In this document: positions 1 to 5,450 of the stretch, piece after piece
Layout: each line of letters starts with the position of its first letter
Numbering within the stretch: the first letter of the stretch is position 1
DNA from: Planctomycetes bacterium UBA4800
GTDB lineage: Bacteria; Planctomycetota; UBA8108; UBA8890; UBA8898
Direction: 5' to 3'
Length of the DNA stretch: 5,450 bases
Assembly: GCA_002402755.1 (NCBI GenBank)
Contig: DHGK01000081.1
Span: 17,378 to 22,827, forward strand
Notes under the pieces: model-generated
Seen by the model: only the letters and a program-made list of their open reading frames with translations
Databases searched by the model: none
Told to the model about the DNA's origin: nothing
Program-made: the position numbers and the translations under genes

Positions 1-21
1 AAACGCCGGCCACGGCCGGCG
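1..21 (-). terminator. Probable intrinsic terminator of the operon (cut by window edge)
   Basis: On the minus strand CGCCGGCC-GT-GGCCGGCG (21-4) forms a perfect all-GC hairpin, realistically 7 pairs with a 4-base loop. TTT (3-1) follows at once, and the window ends there, so the rest of the T-run cannot be seen. It lies about 75 bases past the NamZ stop, a normal place for an operon end. Confidence 0.55.
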
Positions 22-42
22 CGCGAGCGTCGAGACGTGCGA

Positions 43-99
43 TGAACCCGTCCGTTGCGCAATTGCGGCTCTGCCGGCGCCTGCGGGGCCACGGGTTCA
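43..99. repeat. 9-base inverted repeat overlapping the NamZ stop codon
   Basis: TGAACCCGT (43-51) and ACGGGTTCA (91-99) are perfect complements; the second arm includes the NamZ stop codon (97-99). Between them lies a second palindrome, CGCAATTGCG (58-67). The transcript could fold here into a 3' structure shielding the coding end. The long 39-base spacing and lack of a T-run argue against a terminator. Confidence 0.35.
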
Positions 100-1335
100 C
101 CGAATATGTACGGGTTCGGGGTACTGCAGGTACTTCTTCCTCCGCGCGCGGAACGCGGCGAGCTCGGGCTCGTACGAGGCGAGGATCGCAGTCGCGGTCT
201 CGCCGTGCTTCAGGCGCGCGTGCAGGTCCTCGACGCCGGCGAGCCGCGCGAAGCCGCGGTCGTTGATCGTGACACGGTCGGGCCAGCGCGCGATCGCCGC
301 GCGCAGGACCTCCAGGCCGGTGCGGACGCTCTGGAACCGGGCACGGTCGGCGATCGCCAGCGTCACGCCCTCGCAGCGCTCGCCGGCGTACTTCGGCGAG
401 AGCGCCTTGCCCGGGATCGGGCGCGGCGTGAACACCGCGGGGCTGAACGCGGCGCCGGGCAGGTTCCGCGCGGCAAGATCGGCGGCGAGCGCCTTTCCTT
501 CGATCCAGGGCGCGCCGACCGTCAGGAAGGGCGTGTCCAGGCCGCGGCCCTCGGAGATGTTCGTGGCCTCAAGGAGGCACATGCCCGCGTACGCGATGAC
601 GGCGTCTATTGTCGGCAGGTTCGGCGAGGGCGGCCGCGCGAGCGCGTTGGAGGCGGGCGCGGGCGGGCCGCGCCGCCACCCGGCGAGCGGAACGACCGTC
701 AGCGCGTGGCCGCCGCCCAGCCAGCCCTCGGCGACCGCCATTGCGCCGAGCTCGCCGGCCGTCATGCCGTAGGCGATCGGCAGCGGCAGATAGCCGACGA
801 AGGACTTGCACTCGGGCCTGAGCACCGGGCCTGCGACCTCCGTGCCGCCCGCCAGGCAGGGCCGGTCGAGGATGAGGAACGGCAGGCCCGCGGCCGCGGC
901 CTTCTCCATGGCCATGGCCATGGTCGTGATGTACGTGTAGAAGCGGCAGGCAACGTCCTGGATGTCGAAGACGAGGAGATCGAGGCCCGCGAGGTCCTCG
1001 GGCGCGGGCGCCCGCTTCGCGCCGTAGAGGCTGACGACCTTGACCCCGCGATGCGTGCCGTTGGAGGTGCGCGCGCCCGCTTCCTCGGTGCCGAGCAATC
1101 CGTGCTCGGGCGTGAAGAGGACGCGCACGTCGGCGCCGAGGGCGGGGAGCGCATCGAGAACGTGCGCGCCCGCAGCGGTGACCGACGTATGGTTGACGAT
1201 CAGCCCGACGCGGCGCGCGCGTACAAGCTCCAGCATCGAGGGGAGATTGTCGAGGCCGGCACGCGGCGGTCCCTTGCCGGGATCCGGCGGCGCGGGAATC
1301 TCGATGCGGCCGTGGGGCGAGTCAATGCGCGGCAT
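97..1335 (-). CDS. namZ: DUF1343 / NamZ-type exo-beta-N-acetylmuramidase (GH171)
   Basis: A 412-residue protein of the DUF1343 family, founded by Bacillus subtilis NamZ (YbbC), which cleaves MurNAc from the non-reducing end of peptidoglycan fragments. Seen: RRVGLIVNHTSV (41-52), VLFTPEHGLLGTEEAG (72-87), GVKVVSLYG (97-105), LLVFDIQDVACRFYTYITTM (120-139), LDRPCLAGG (156-164), SFVGYLPLPIAYGMTAGEL (178-196), PSPNLPT (236-242), LLEATNISEGRGLDTPF (254-270) and GAPW (274-277). These cover the whole family in order and at the usual length. The first 30 or so residues are Pro-rich and unlike a signal peptide, so the enzyme looks cytoplasmic, whereas B. subtilis NamZ is exported. The start is the ATG at 1335 with AGGTGA just upstream, inside the end of the kinase gene, so coupling is likely. 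The natural partners NagZ, amidase and MurQ are not in the window. The family call is very secure; the precise glycan is inferred, and the symbol marks the family rather than proven orthology. Confidence 0.87.
   Translation of the reverse strand: MPRIDSPHGRIEIPAPPDPGKGPPRAGLDNLPSMLELVRARRVGLIVNHTSVTAAGAHVLDALPALGADVRVLFTPEHGLLGTEEAGARTSNGTHRGVKVVSLYGAKRAPAPEDLAGLDLLVFDIQDVACRFYTYITTMAMAMEKAAAAGLPFLILDRPCLAGGTEVAGPVLRPECKSFVGYLPLPIAYGMTAGELGAMAVAEGWLGGGHALTVVPLAGWRRGPPAPASNALARPPSPNLPTIDAVIAYAGMCLLEATNISEGRGLDTPFLTVGAPWIEGKALAADLAARNLPGAAFSPAVFTPRPIPGKALSPKYAGERCEGVTLAIADRARFQSVRTGLEVLRAAIARWPDRVTINDRGFARLAGVEDLHARLKHGETATAILASYEPELAAFRARRKKYLQYPEPVHIR
906..923. repeat. Three tandem copies of CCATGG inside the NamZ gene
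   Basis: CCATGG is repeated three times without a break. It encodes the Met-Ala-Met-Ala-Met run at residues 139-143 of the NamZ-like protein. The 6-base unit keeps the frame, so copy-number change would add or remove Met-Ala pairs within a conserved helix. Probably chance. Confidence 0.5.
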
Positions 1336-2245
1336 GCGTCACCTGCGCGCGCGCAATCGCGATCGCGCCTTGCACCGGCCGAACGCGCGGCACGAACACG
1401 CGGCCGGCGCCCGCGGTCGCGCGGATCGCACGCGCGGCCGCTCCGGCATAGTACGAGTTCGCGAAGAGGCCGCCGCCGCAGGCGACCGCGCGCGGCCGCG
1501 CCCCGAGCTGCACGGCGACTCCCTTGACGAATGAGCCGAGCGCCGCGGCCTCCTCGGCGACGATGCGCGCGGCCGTGCGCTCCCCGCGGGACGCCGCCCG
1601 GAGGACGCGGGGCGCGAACGATGCCACCGCGGCCGGGCCGCCCACGCCGATGCGGCTCAGAACGTCCAGCGCGCCGGCGACACCGAAGTGGCGCGTGACG
1701 GCGCGGGCGAGCGGCGAGGGATTCTCGATGCCGTCGCGGACGGCAAGCGCGTGGGCGATGGCGCGCCGTCCCAGGGCGAAGGCGCTGCCGGGGTCGCCGA
1801 GGAGCGGCCCCCAGCCGCCCGCGCGGGCGGTGCGGCCGGCACCGTCGCGGCCGATGCACATCGAGCCCGTGCCGGCGATGAGCGCAATACCGGGTTCGTC
1901 GGGGCCGAACGCGGCCCACAAGAACAGCGTGGCATCATCGACGACGGCGACGTGCGCGCGCGGGAAAAGCTTCGCGACGATGGCCCGGGCGGCGGCGCGT
2001 TCGTGCGGCCGGCCGAGCCCCGCGCCGCCCACGCAGACCGAGGCGGCCCGTCGGGCGTCGATCCGCCCGCGCGCGCGAAGCGCCTTCACGAGGCCGCGCA
2101 GAAGCACGGCGAAGCCGGTTCGGCCGACGCCGAAGAGATTCCCCGGGCCGCCGGCGACCATGGCCTTCGACCTGCCGGCGACCGCCATGCACGCGGTTTT
2201 CGTGCCGCCGGCATCGATGCCGATGAAGAGCTGCTGGGCCGCCAT
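1322..2245 (-). CDS. BadF/NAGK-type amino-sugar kinase (GlcNAc or MurNAc kinase)
   Basis: A 307-residue kinase of the actin-like ATPase superfamily, BadF/BadG/N-acetylglucosamine kinase branch. Seen: phosphate-1 loop GIDAGGTKT (9-17); GGPGN (32-36); VVDDATL (101-107), where D104 aligns with the catalytic Asp of human NAGK (D107); phosphate-2 IAGTGSM (123-129); GGWGPLLGDPGSA (143-155), matching the GGWG...GDEGSA sugar-binding segment of NAGK with E changed to P; and adenosine motif CGGG (256-259). The length is close to the usual 300 or so. It would phosphorylate an N-acetylated amino sugar with ATP in the cytoplasm. Overlap of 14 bases with the NamZ-like gene suggests the sugar is MurNAc (as for clostridial MurK) or GlcNAc; this is inference. 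The start is the ATG at 2245, with only a weak GGAAG nearby; an ATG at 2254 is out of frame. A 90-base gap separates it from the oxidoreductase gene. The 2-hydroxyacyl-CoA dehydratase activator branch is unlikely because its Cys-based cluster site is absent. Confidence 0.83.
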   Translation of the reverse strand: MAAQQLFIGIDAGGTKTACMAVAGRSKAMVAGGPGNLFGVGRTGFAVLLRGLVKALRARGRIDARRAASVCVGGAGLGRPHERAAARAIVAKLFPRAHVAVVDDATLFLWAAFGPDEPGIALIAGTGSMCIGRDGAGRTARAGGWGPLLGDPGSAFALGRRAIAHALAVRDGIENPSPLARAVTRHFGVAGALDVLSRIGVGGPAAVASFAPRVLRAASRGERTAARIVAEEAAALGSFVKGVAVQLGARPRAVACGGGLFANSYYAGAAARAIRATAGAGRVFVPRVRPVQGAIAIARAQVTHAAH

Positions 2246-2335
2246 ACGCTTCCATCAGAACGCGCGGGGGGAGGTTGTGCAAGGGCGGGGACGGGCCGCG
2301 CGGCCCGCGCGGACTGCGGCGCGCCTGGCCGGCGG
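2246..2335 (-). other. Intergenic gap with a GC-rich 16-base palindrome
   Basis: This is the only sizeable gap inside the operon. It holds a perfect palindrome, CGGGCCGCGCGGCCCG (2292-2307), able to form a 6-base-pair stem with a 4-base loop, next to further CG-rich complementary stretches. No T-run follows it on the minus strand, so it is not a standard intrinsic terminator. It could slow polymerase or protect upstream mRNA, making the kinase/NamZ pair differently expressed. No convincing promoter is seen. Confidence 0.35.
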
Positions 2336-3493
2336 TCAGGCCAGCGGCGGCACGTCCAGCCACGTCCGCCGGCGCCAGGACTTCATGCCGAGCTCGGCGA
2401 GCTGTACTCCCTTGGCGCCTTCAAGCAGGTCCCAGGGGAACGGTGCGTCCGCGGCGACATGGCGGAGGAAAAGCTCCCACTGCGCCTTGAAGGCGTTCTC
2501 GTGCTCGCCGTGGGACGGCACCTCCGACCAGCCCGCCCGGAAGTCGATGGGACTGTCGACATCCGGGTTCCAGACGGGGCGCGGCGTCGCGGCCAGGGGC
2601 TGGATGAAGCACTTCCTCAGGCCGGCGACGGCGCTGCCCTTCGTGCCGTCGACCTGGATCGCCAGCAGATCGTCGCGCCTGACGCGCACGGCCCACGACG
2701 AGTTGAACTGGGCGACTATCCCGCCCTCCAGCTCGAAGACGGCGTAGGCCGCATCCTCGGCGGTGCACTCGTAGGGGCGGCCCTCCTCGTCCCAGCGCTG
2801 CGGAATGTGCGTGGCGCCGGTCGCCGACACGGCCTTGACCTTGCCGAAGAGGTTGTCGAGCACGTAGCGCCAGTGGGCGAACATGTCGAAGATGATGCCG
2901 CCGCCGTCCTCCTTCCGGTAGTTCCACGAGGGACGCTGCGCGGGCACCGCATCGCCCTCGAACACCCAGTAGCCGAACTCGCCCCGCACGGCGAACACCC
3001 GCCCGAAGAAGCCGCTGTCGGCGACGGCCTTGAGCTTCACGAGGCCCGGCAGCCACAGCTTGTCCTGGACGACGCCGTGCTTGACGCCGGCCTCCGCGGC
3101 GCGGCGGTACAGCGCCATCGCATCCTCGACCGTGAGCGCGGTGGGCTTCTCGCAGTACACGTGCTTGCGCGCGGCGATGGCGCGCGAGACGCTCTCGACC
3201 CGGCGCGCCGTCGTCTGGGCGTCGAAGTAGACGATGTTCTTCGGGTCGGCGAGGGCCGCGTCCAGGTCGGTCGTCCACTTGGTCACGCCCGACGCGGCGC
3301 AGAGCCGCTGGAGCTTGGCGGGGTTGCGGCCGACCAGCACGGGATCGGGCATGACGGCCTCACGGTCGTTGAGGGCCACGCCTCCCTGCCGCATGATGGC
3401 GAGAATCGAGCGCGCGAGGTGCTGGTTTGCGCCCATGCGTCCGGTGACGCCGTTCATGATGATGCCGATCGTACGAGTGGCGATGGCGGTCAT
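2336..3493 (-). CDS. Gfo/Idh/MocA-family NAD(P)-dependent oxidoreductase
   Basis: A 385-residue oxidoreductase with an N-terminal Rossmann domain (about 1-140) and a C-terminal alpha/beta catalytic domain. The family's EKP signature is present at 115-117 (HVYCEKPTA), its Lys being the usual catalytic or cofactor-contacting residue. GGGIIFDMFAHWRYVLDNLFG spans 197-217 in pattern, with D203 and H207 in the places of the family's Asp/His pair. The dinucleotide loop is unusual: GIIMNGVTGRMG (10-21) lacks the usual GxGxxG and looks like the loop of dihydrodipicolinate reductase (DapB). The ATG at 3493 is chosen because GGAGG lies 7 bases upstream and the Rossmann strand begins at once; the open frame reaching 3793 is out-of-frame readthrough of the cupin gene. 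It follows the cupin stop by 13 bases, so it is co-transcribed. It probably oxidises or reduces a sugar, sugar acid or polyol; substrate and direction cannot be read from the sequence. No signal peptide; cytoplasmic. Confidence 0.88.
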   Translation of the reverse strand: MTAIATRTIGIIMNGVTGRMGANQHLARSILAIMRQGGVALNDREAVMPDPVLVGRNPAKLQRLCAASGVTKWTTDLDAALADPKNIVYFDAQTTARRVESVSRAIAARKHVYCEKPTALTVEDAMALYRRAAEAGVKHGVVQDKLWLPGLVKLKAVADSGFFGRVFAVRGEFGYWVFEGDAVPAQRPSWNYRKEDGGGIIFDMFAHWRYVLDNLFGKVKAVSATGATHIPQRWDEEGRPYECTAEDAAYAVFELEGGIVAQFNSSWAVRVRRDDLLAIQVDGTKGSAVAGLRKCFIQPLAATPRPVWNPDVDSPIDFRAGWSEVPSHGEHENAFKAQWELFLRHVAADAPFPWDLLEGAKGVQLAELGMKSWRRRTWLDVPPLA

Positions 3494-3500
3494 TGGGAAG

Positions 3501-3505
3501 CCTCC
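3501..3505 (-). promoter_or_regulatory. Ribosome binding site fixing the oxidoreductase start
   Basis: GGAGG on the minus strand, 7 bases before the ATG at 3493 and just after the cupin stop codon. It supports 3493 over upstream in-frame candidates within the cupin gene. Confidence 0.75.
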
Positions 3506-3506
3506 G

Positions 3507-3953
3507 TCATTCCGGCGTGCGCGTGCACTGCGGGCGGGCGCCCTCGGGAAGCGGCGGCGCATCGGCGCCGGCGCGGGGGAGCGTCCCGGCCAGCTCCTGG
3601 CGCCAGTGCGCGACCTCGCCCGCGGGCGCATAGCAGTAGACGAAGAGAAGCGGCGCGGCGCCTGTGTTCGTGAGCTGGTGGAAGACGCGCGGGGGAACGT
3701 ACACGGCCGCGGGCGCGCGCACGGTGCGGCGTTCGCCGTCCATGCACACCTCGCCTTCGCCCTGGAGCAGCAGGTAGACCTCTTCCTGGTCATGGTTGTG
3801 CCACGGCACCTGGCCGCCGCCGGGGTCGAGCGACACGTAGCCCATCGAGAAATGCTCCGAGGCGATGGGCGATGCGCCGCCGACCACGTTCCTGGTCACG
3901 CGCCCCGCGGGATAGCGCCTGCCTTCCATTGCGTTCAGATCGGCGATGATCAC
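3507..3953 (-). CDS. Small single-domain cupin, possibly KdgF-like
   Basis: A 148-residue protein with one beta-barrel cupin domain. Cupin motif 1 is seen at residues 47-65 (G..PWHNHDQEEVYLLLQG) and gives metal ligands H52, H54 and E58. Motif 2 at about 84-98 (VYVPPRVFHQLTNTG) gives H92; the usual Gly of the PxG turn is replaced by Arg. A conserved-looking tail (HWRQELAGTLP, 116-126) follows the barrel. The start is a GTG at 3953 whose bases overlap the TGA of the GH88 gene (GTGA), with AAGGAGG 7 bases upstream, so the two are probably translationally coupled. The frame stays open far upstream, but that part is only a shadow of the GH88 gene. A metal-dependent isomerase or ring-opening enzyme is inferred: KdgF, a small cupin, linearises unsaturated monouronates, which are the product GH88 releases. 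A sugar-binding or regulatory cupin is also possible. Family sure, reaction not. Confidence 0.85.
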   Translation of the reverse strand: MIIADLNAMEGRRYPAGRVTRNVVGGASPIASEHFSMGYVSLDPGGGQVPWHNHDQEEVYLLLQGEGEVCMDGERRTVRAPAAVYVPPRVFHQLTNTGAAPLLFVYCYAPAGEVAHWRQELAGTLPRAGADAPPLPEGARPQCTRTPE

Positions 3954-5353
3954 TCCTGCGCCTCCTTCGTGCCGCCCGGCAGCCCCGAGAAGAACGTGAG
4001 GTACGGTTCGTCGCGGATGACGCGCTGCAGGTAGAGCGCAACCTCCCGCGCGTGGTAGTCGCCCCACATGCTCGCCTCGCCGCAGGGGACGCGCCGCCCC
4101 TCGGGGACGCGGTCCCAGCCGTTCGGCCGGTGGTAGACCGAGTGGAGCAGGAGCCCCTGGTGCTCGGGATCGGCCGCGAGGTACGGCTCGTCGAAGAGCG
4201 TGTCGAGGACCGTGAGCCCCGCCTGCCAGTAGGTGCGGCCCTTGGGGTCGTTCCGGGCCGCCAGGAAGCGGCCGAGGCGAAGCAGACCCTGGGCGGCGAT
4301 CGCCGCGGCGGAGCTGTCGACCGGTTCGTGGTCGTTGAAGGGGTCGGCCGGCCGGGCGCGCCAGTCCCCGAGCGCGCCGAGGAGCGGCGCGCCCGTGTCC
4401 CAGTAGGGGATGCCGTCGGCGGCGGTGTGCTCGATGTAGAAATCGCAGGCGGCCTCGGCGGCGGCGCGGCAGCAATCCTCGACCGCCGCGCGGCCGCCCC
4501 AGGCGGCGAGCTCCTCCTCGGGGATGATCTCCAGAAACTCGAGCTCCTCCGCATAGCCGCACATGACCCACGCGAGGCCGCGCGTCCAGGTCGAGAACGG
4601 CGAGAAGCCCTGCTGCGAGCTCGGGCAGCGGTAGCGGCCGTCGTTGAGATTGAAGATGCTCTCGTGGGCCACGCGGCCGCGGACGTCGTACGCATCGCGT
4701 CCTTTGCCGTAGTACACGTTGTAGCCCGCGGTGGCGAGCGCGTGCTGCAGGAGGCGGTCGAGAAGCGACACGCGCTCGTCGTACTCCTCCATGAGCGCGT
4801 GGCCGAGGAGATGCCCCAGGGCGAGCGACCTGAGCGAGCGGATCGTGTCGGCGAAGAGCGAGTGCGGGCCGTTGAAGGAGTAGATGAAGCCGCCACCGCC
4901 GGGGAGACGGGTCCAGCGCCGCGCCTGGACGGCGGCCGAGCACTTGAGCGCCGTCTCGTAGCACGCGCGCTCCCACTCGTTCGGCGGCAGGGCGCCCTCG
5001 AGCATCATGCGCAGGAGCGCGCCGTACGTGCTCACGTTGTTGAAGCCGTGGTCGTGGACGCCCATGTGCGTCACGTGGGGGAGCATCTTCCGGACCGTGT
5101 TGTCCCGGCCGATGGCGAGGAACTCGGCGTCGCCCGTGGCATCGAACTGCAGGAGCGCCGAGCCGTACTGAAAGCCCTGCGTCCATTCCGTCCAGCCCCG
5201 GGAGGTGTACGCGCCGCAGACCGTGAAGACGGGCGCGCCGCGGCTCGGCTCGCAGGCGCGCTCGATCGCGAGGATCTTGGGCCCGGAAAGCTCCCACAGG
5301 CGCCGGATCTTCGGCGCCAGGCTGTCGGGGACGAGGGTTTCGTTGATTCTCAT
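3950..5353 (-). CDS. GH88-family unsaturated glucuronyl/uronyl hydrolase, cytoplasmic
   Basis: A 467-residue protein of the GH88 (alpha/alpha-barrel) type. GH88 enzymes hydrate the double bond of a 4,5-unsaturated uronic acid at the non-reducing end of oligosaccharides made by polysaccharide lyases, releasing the uronate. Seen in sequence: HDHGF at residues 100-104 aligns with the motif holding the first essential Asp of Bacillus UGL (here D101); FADT at 167-170 matches the IDT-type motif holding the second, catalytic Asp (D169); then STWTRGLAW (254-262), DTGAP (319-323), DSSAAAIAA (346-354) and GEASMWGDY (425-433), all typical of the family. It is longer than Bacillus UGL (about 377 residues). 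No signal peptide or membrane segment is visible, so it should act in the cytoplasm on imported oligosaccharides. The ATG at 5353 is chosen because AAGG lies 5 bases upstream and a promoter lies just beyond it; a GTG at 5449 extends the frame but would swallow the promoter and adds an unconserved Pro/Arg-rich stretch. First gene of the operon. The exact substrate is unknown; the related GH105 family is the main alternative. Confidence 0.85.
   Translation of the reverse strand: MRINETLVPDSLAPKIRRLWELSGPKILAIERACEPSRGAPVFTVCGAYTSRGWTEWTQGFQYGSALLQFDATGDAEFLAIGRDNTVRKMLPHVTHMGVHDHGFNNVSTYGALLRMMLEGALPPNEWERACYETALKCSAAVQARRWTRLPGGGGFIYSFNGPHSLFADTIRSLRSLALGHLLGHALMEEYDERVSLLDRLLQHALATAGYNVYYGKGRDAYDVRGRVAHESIFNLNDGRYRCPSSQQGFSPFSTWTRGLAWVMCGYAEELEFLEIIPEEELAAWGGRAAVEDCCRAAAEAACDFYIEHTAADGIPYWDTGAPLLGALGDWRARPADPFNDHEPVDSSAAAIAAQGLLRLGRFLAARNDPKGRTYWQAGLTVLDTLFDEPYLAADPEHQGLLLHSVYHRPNGWDRVPEGRRVPCGEASMWGDYHAREVALYLQRVIRDEPYLTFFSGLPGGTKEAQE
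3961..3967 (-). promoter_or_regulatory. Strong ribosome binding site fixing the cupin GTG start
   Basis: AAGGAGG on the minus strand, 7 bases before the GTG at 3953 and inside the last codons of the GH88 gene. It is a near-perfect anti-16S match and decides the start in a frame that is otherwise open for over 1.4 kb upstream. Confidence 0.75.
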
Positions 5354-5382
5354 CGCTGCCTTGGCTGCATGGATCGAGTGTA

Positions 5383-5411
5383 ATCGTACCCCCGGCGCCG
5401 CGCGGGGGCAA
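5383..5411 (-). promoter_or_regulatory. Sigma70-like promoter of the operon
   Basis: Reading the minus strand, TTGCCC (5411-5406) is followed by exactly 17 bases and then TACGAT (5388-5383). The two boxes match the consensus at 4 of 6 positions each. The predicted transcription start near 5376 leaves a leader of about 23 bases before the ATG at 5353, enough for the AAGG ribosome site. The local drop in GC (GTACGATTACACT) within a very GC-rich region supports it. No other gap in the operon has so good a candidate. Confidence 0.6.
5389..5408. repeat. Inverted repeat within the promoter spacer
   Basis: The arms CCCCCG (5389-5394) and CGGGGG (5403-5408) are perfect complements separated by 8 bases. 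They fill the spacer between the -10 and -35 boxes, where a bound repressor would block RNA polymerase. The region is so GC-rich that chance is a real possibility. Confidence 0.3.
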
Positions 5412-5439
5412 GGCGGATGCGGGGGGATCCCGAGCGCGC

Positions 5440-5450
5440 GGTGATTCACC
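5440..5450. promoter_or_regulatory. Palindrome GGTGA-T-TCACC, possible operator
   Basis: A perfect 5-base inverted repeat around a central T, centred about 69 bases upstream of the predicted transcription start. It lies at the window edge, so its outer flank cannot be seen on one side. The position suits an activator or an upstream repressor half-site. It is also AT-richer than its surroundings. It could instead belong to a gene outside the window. Confidence 0.3.

Noticed and set aside
2254..2282. Possible promoter TTGCAC-N17-TCTGAT before the kinase gene
   Set aside because: The -35 box is poor (3 of 6) and the start of transcription would fall almost on the ATG, leaving no room for a ribosome site. 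A leaderless transcript is possible but unsupported.
2292..2307. Palindrome in the internal gap as an intrinsic terminator
   Set aside because: No T-run follows on the minus strand; the next bases are mixed and C-rich.
1688..3673. Very long open frame on the plus strand (661 codons), with similar ones at 55-1527 (490 codons) and 4052-5383 (443 codons)
   Set aside because: They lie opposite the real genes. They are rich in Arg, Ala, Gly and Glu with no recognisable motif, and are what GC-rich coding DNA gives on the opposite strand because stop codons are rare. The minus-strand frames carry full family motifs.
3494..3793. Upstream extension of the oxidoreductase frame to an ATG at 3793
   Set aside because: The extra 100 residues read the cupin gene out of frame and are Arg/Ser-rich; GGAGG before the ATG at 3493 and the immediate Rossmann strand fix the start.
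3954..5411. Upstream extension of the cupin frame (634 codons in all), suggesting a large fusion protein
   Set aside because: The extra part is Arg/Pro-rich out-of-frame reading of the GH88 gene. The GTG at 3953 with AAGGAGG is a clear start.
5354..5449. GTG start at 5449 for the GH88 protein
   Set aside because: It would place the -10 and -35 boxes inside the coding region and adds a Pro/Arg-rich stretch unlike the family or a signal peptide.

Overview
The window is a GC-rich bacterial segment (roughly 70% G+C by eye, with third codon positions almost always G or C). It reads as one compact five-gene unit, all on the minus strand, so transcription runs from the high-coordinate end to the low-coordinate end. 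The source is probably a free-living, carbohydrate-degrading bacterium; a phylum cannot be assigned from the sequence. There are no RNA genes, insertion sequences, CRISPR arrays or phage genes, and no intergenic gap exceeds about 100 bases.

Layout in transcription order: (1) an upstream stretch (5354-5450) with a sigma70-like promoter, TTGCCC-N17-TACGAT, and two short inverted repeats that could be operators; (2) a cytoplasmic GH88-type unsaturated uronyl hydrolase (3950-5353); (3) a small single-domain cupin (3507-3953), joined to it by a GTGA stop/start overlap; (4) a Gfo/Idh/MocA-type NAD(P)-dependent oxidoreductase (2336-3493) with an unusual DapB-like nucleotide-binding loop, 13 bases further on; (5) a 90-base gap with a GC-rich palindrome; (6) a BadF/NAGK-type amino-sugar kinase (1322-2245); (7) a DUF1343/NamZ-type (GH171) exo-N-acetylmuramidase (97-1335), overlapping the kinase by 14 bases; (8) a 3' region with an inverted repeat over the NamZ stop codon and a strong hairpin followed by T residues at the window edge, read as the operon terminator.

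Functionally there are two modules. In the first, GH88 would remove a 4,5-unsaturated uronic acid from a lyase-generated oligosaccharide, the cupin could help linearise or isomerise the released uronate (a KdgF-like role), and the oxidoreductase could reduce or oxidise the product. In the second, NamZ would release N-acetylmuramic acid (or a related amino sugar) from a non-reducing end and the kinase would phosphorylate it. Together they suggest intracellular salvage of a glycan containing both uronate and N-acetyl amino sugar, or joint control of two salvage routes. The family assignments are well supported by motifs. The substrates and the combined pathway are inference. No lyase, transporter, MurQ/NagA/NagB or KDG-pathway gene lies in the window.
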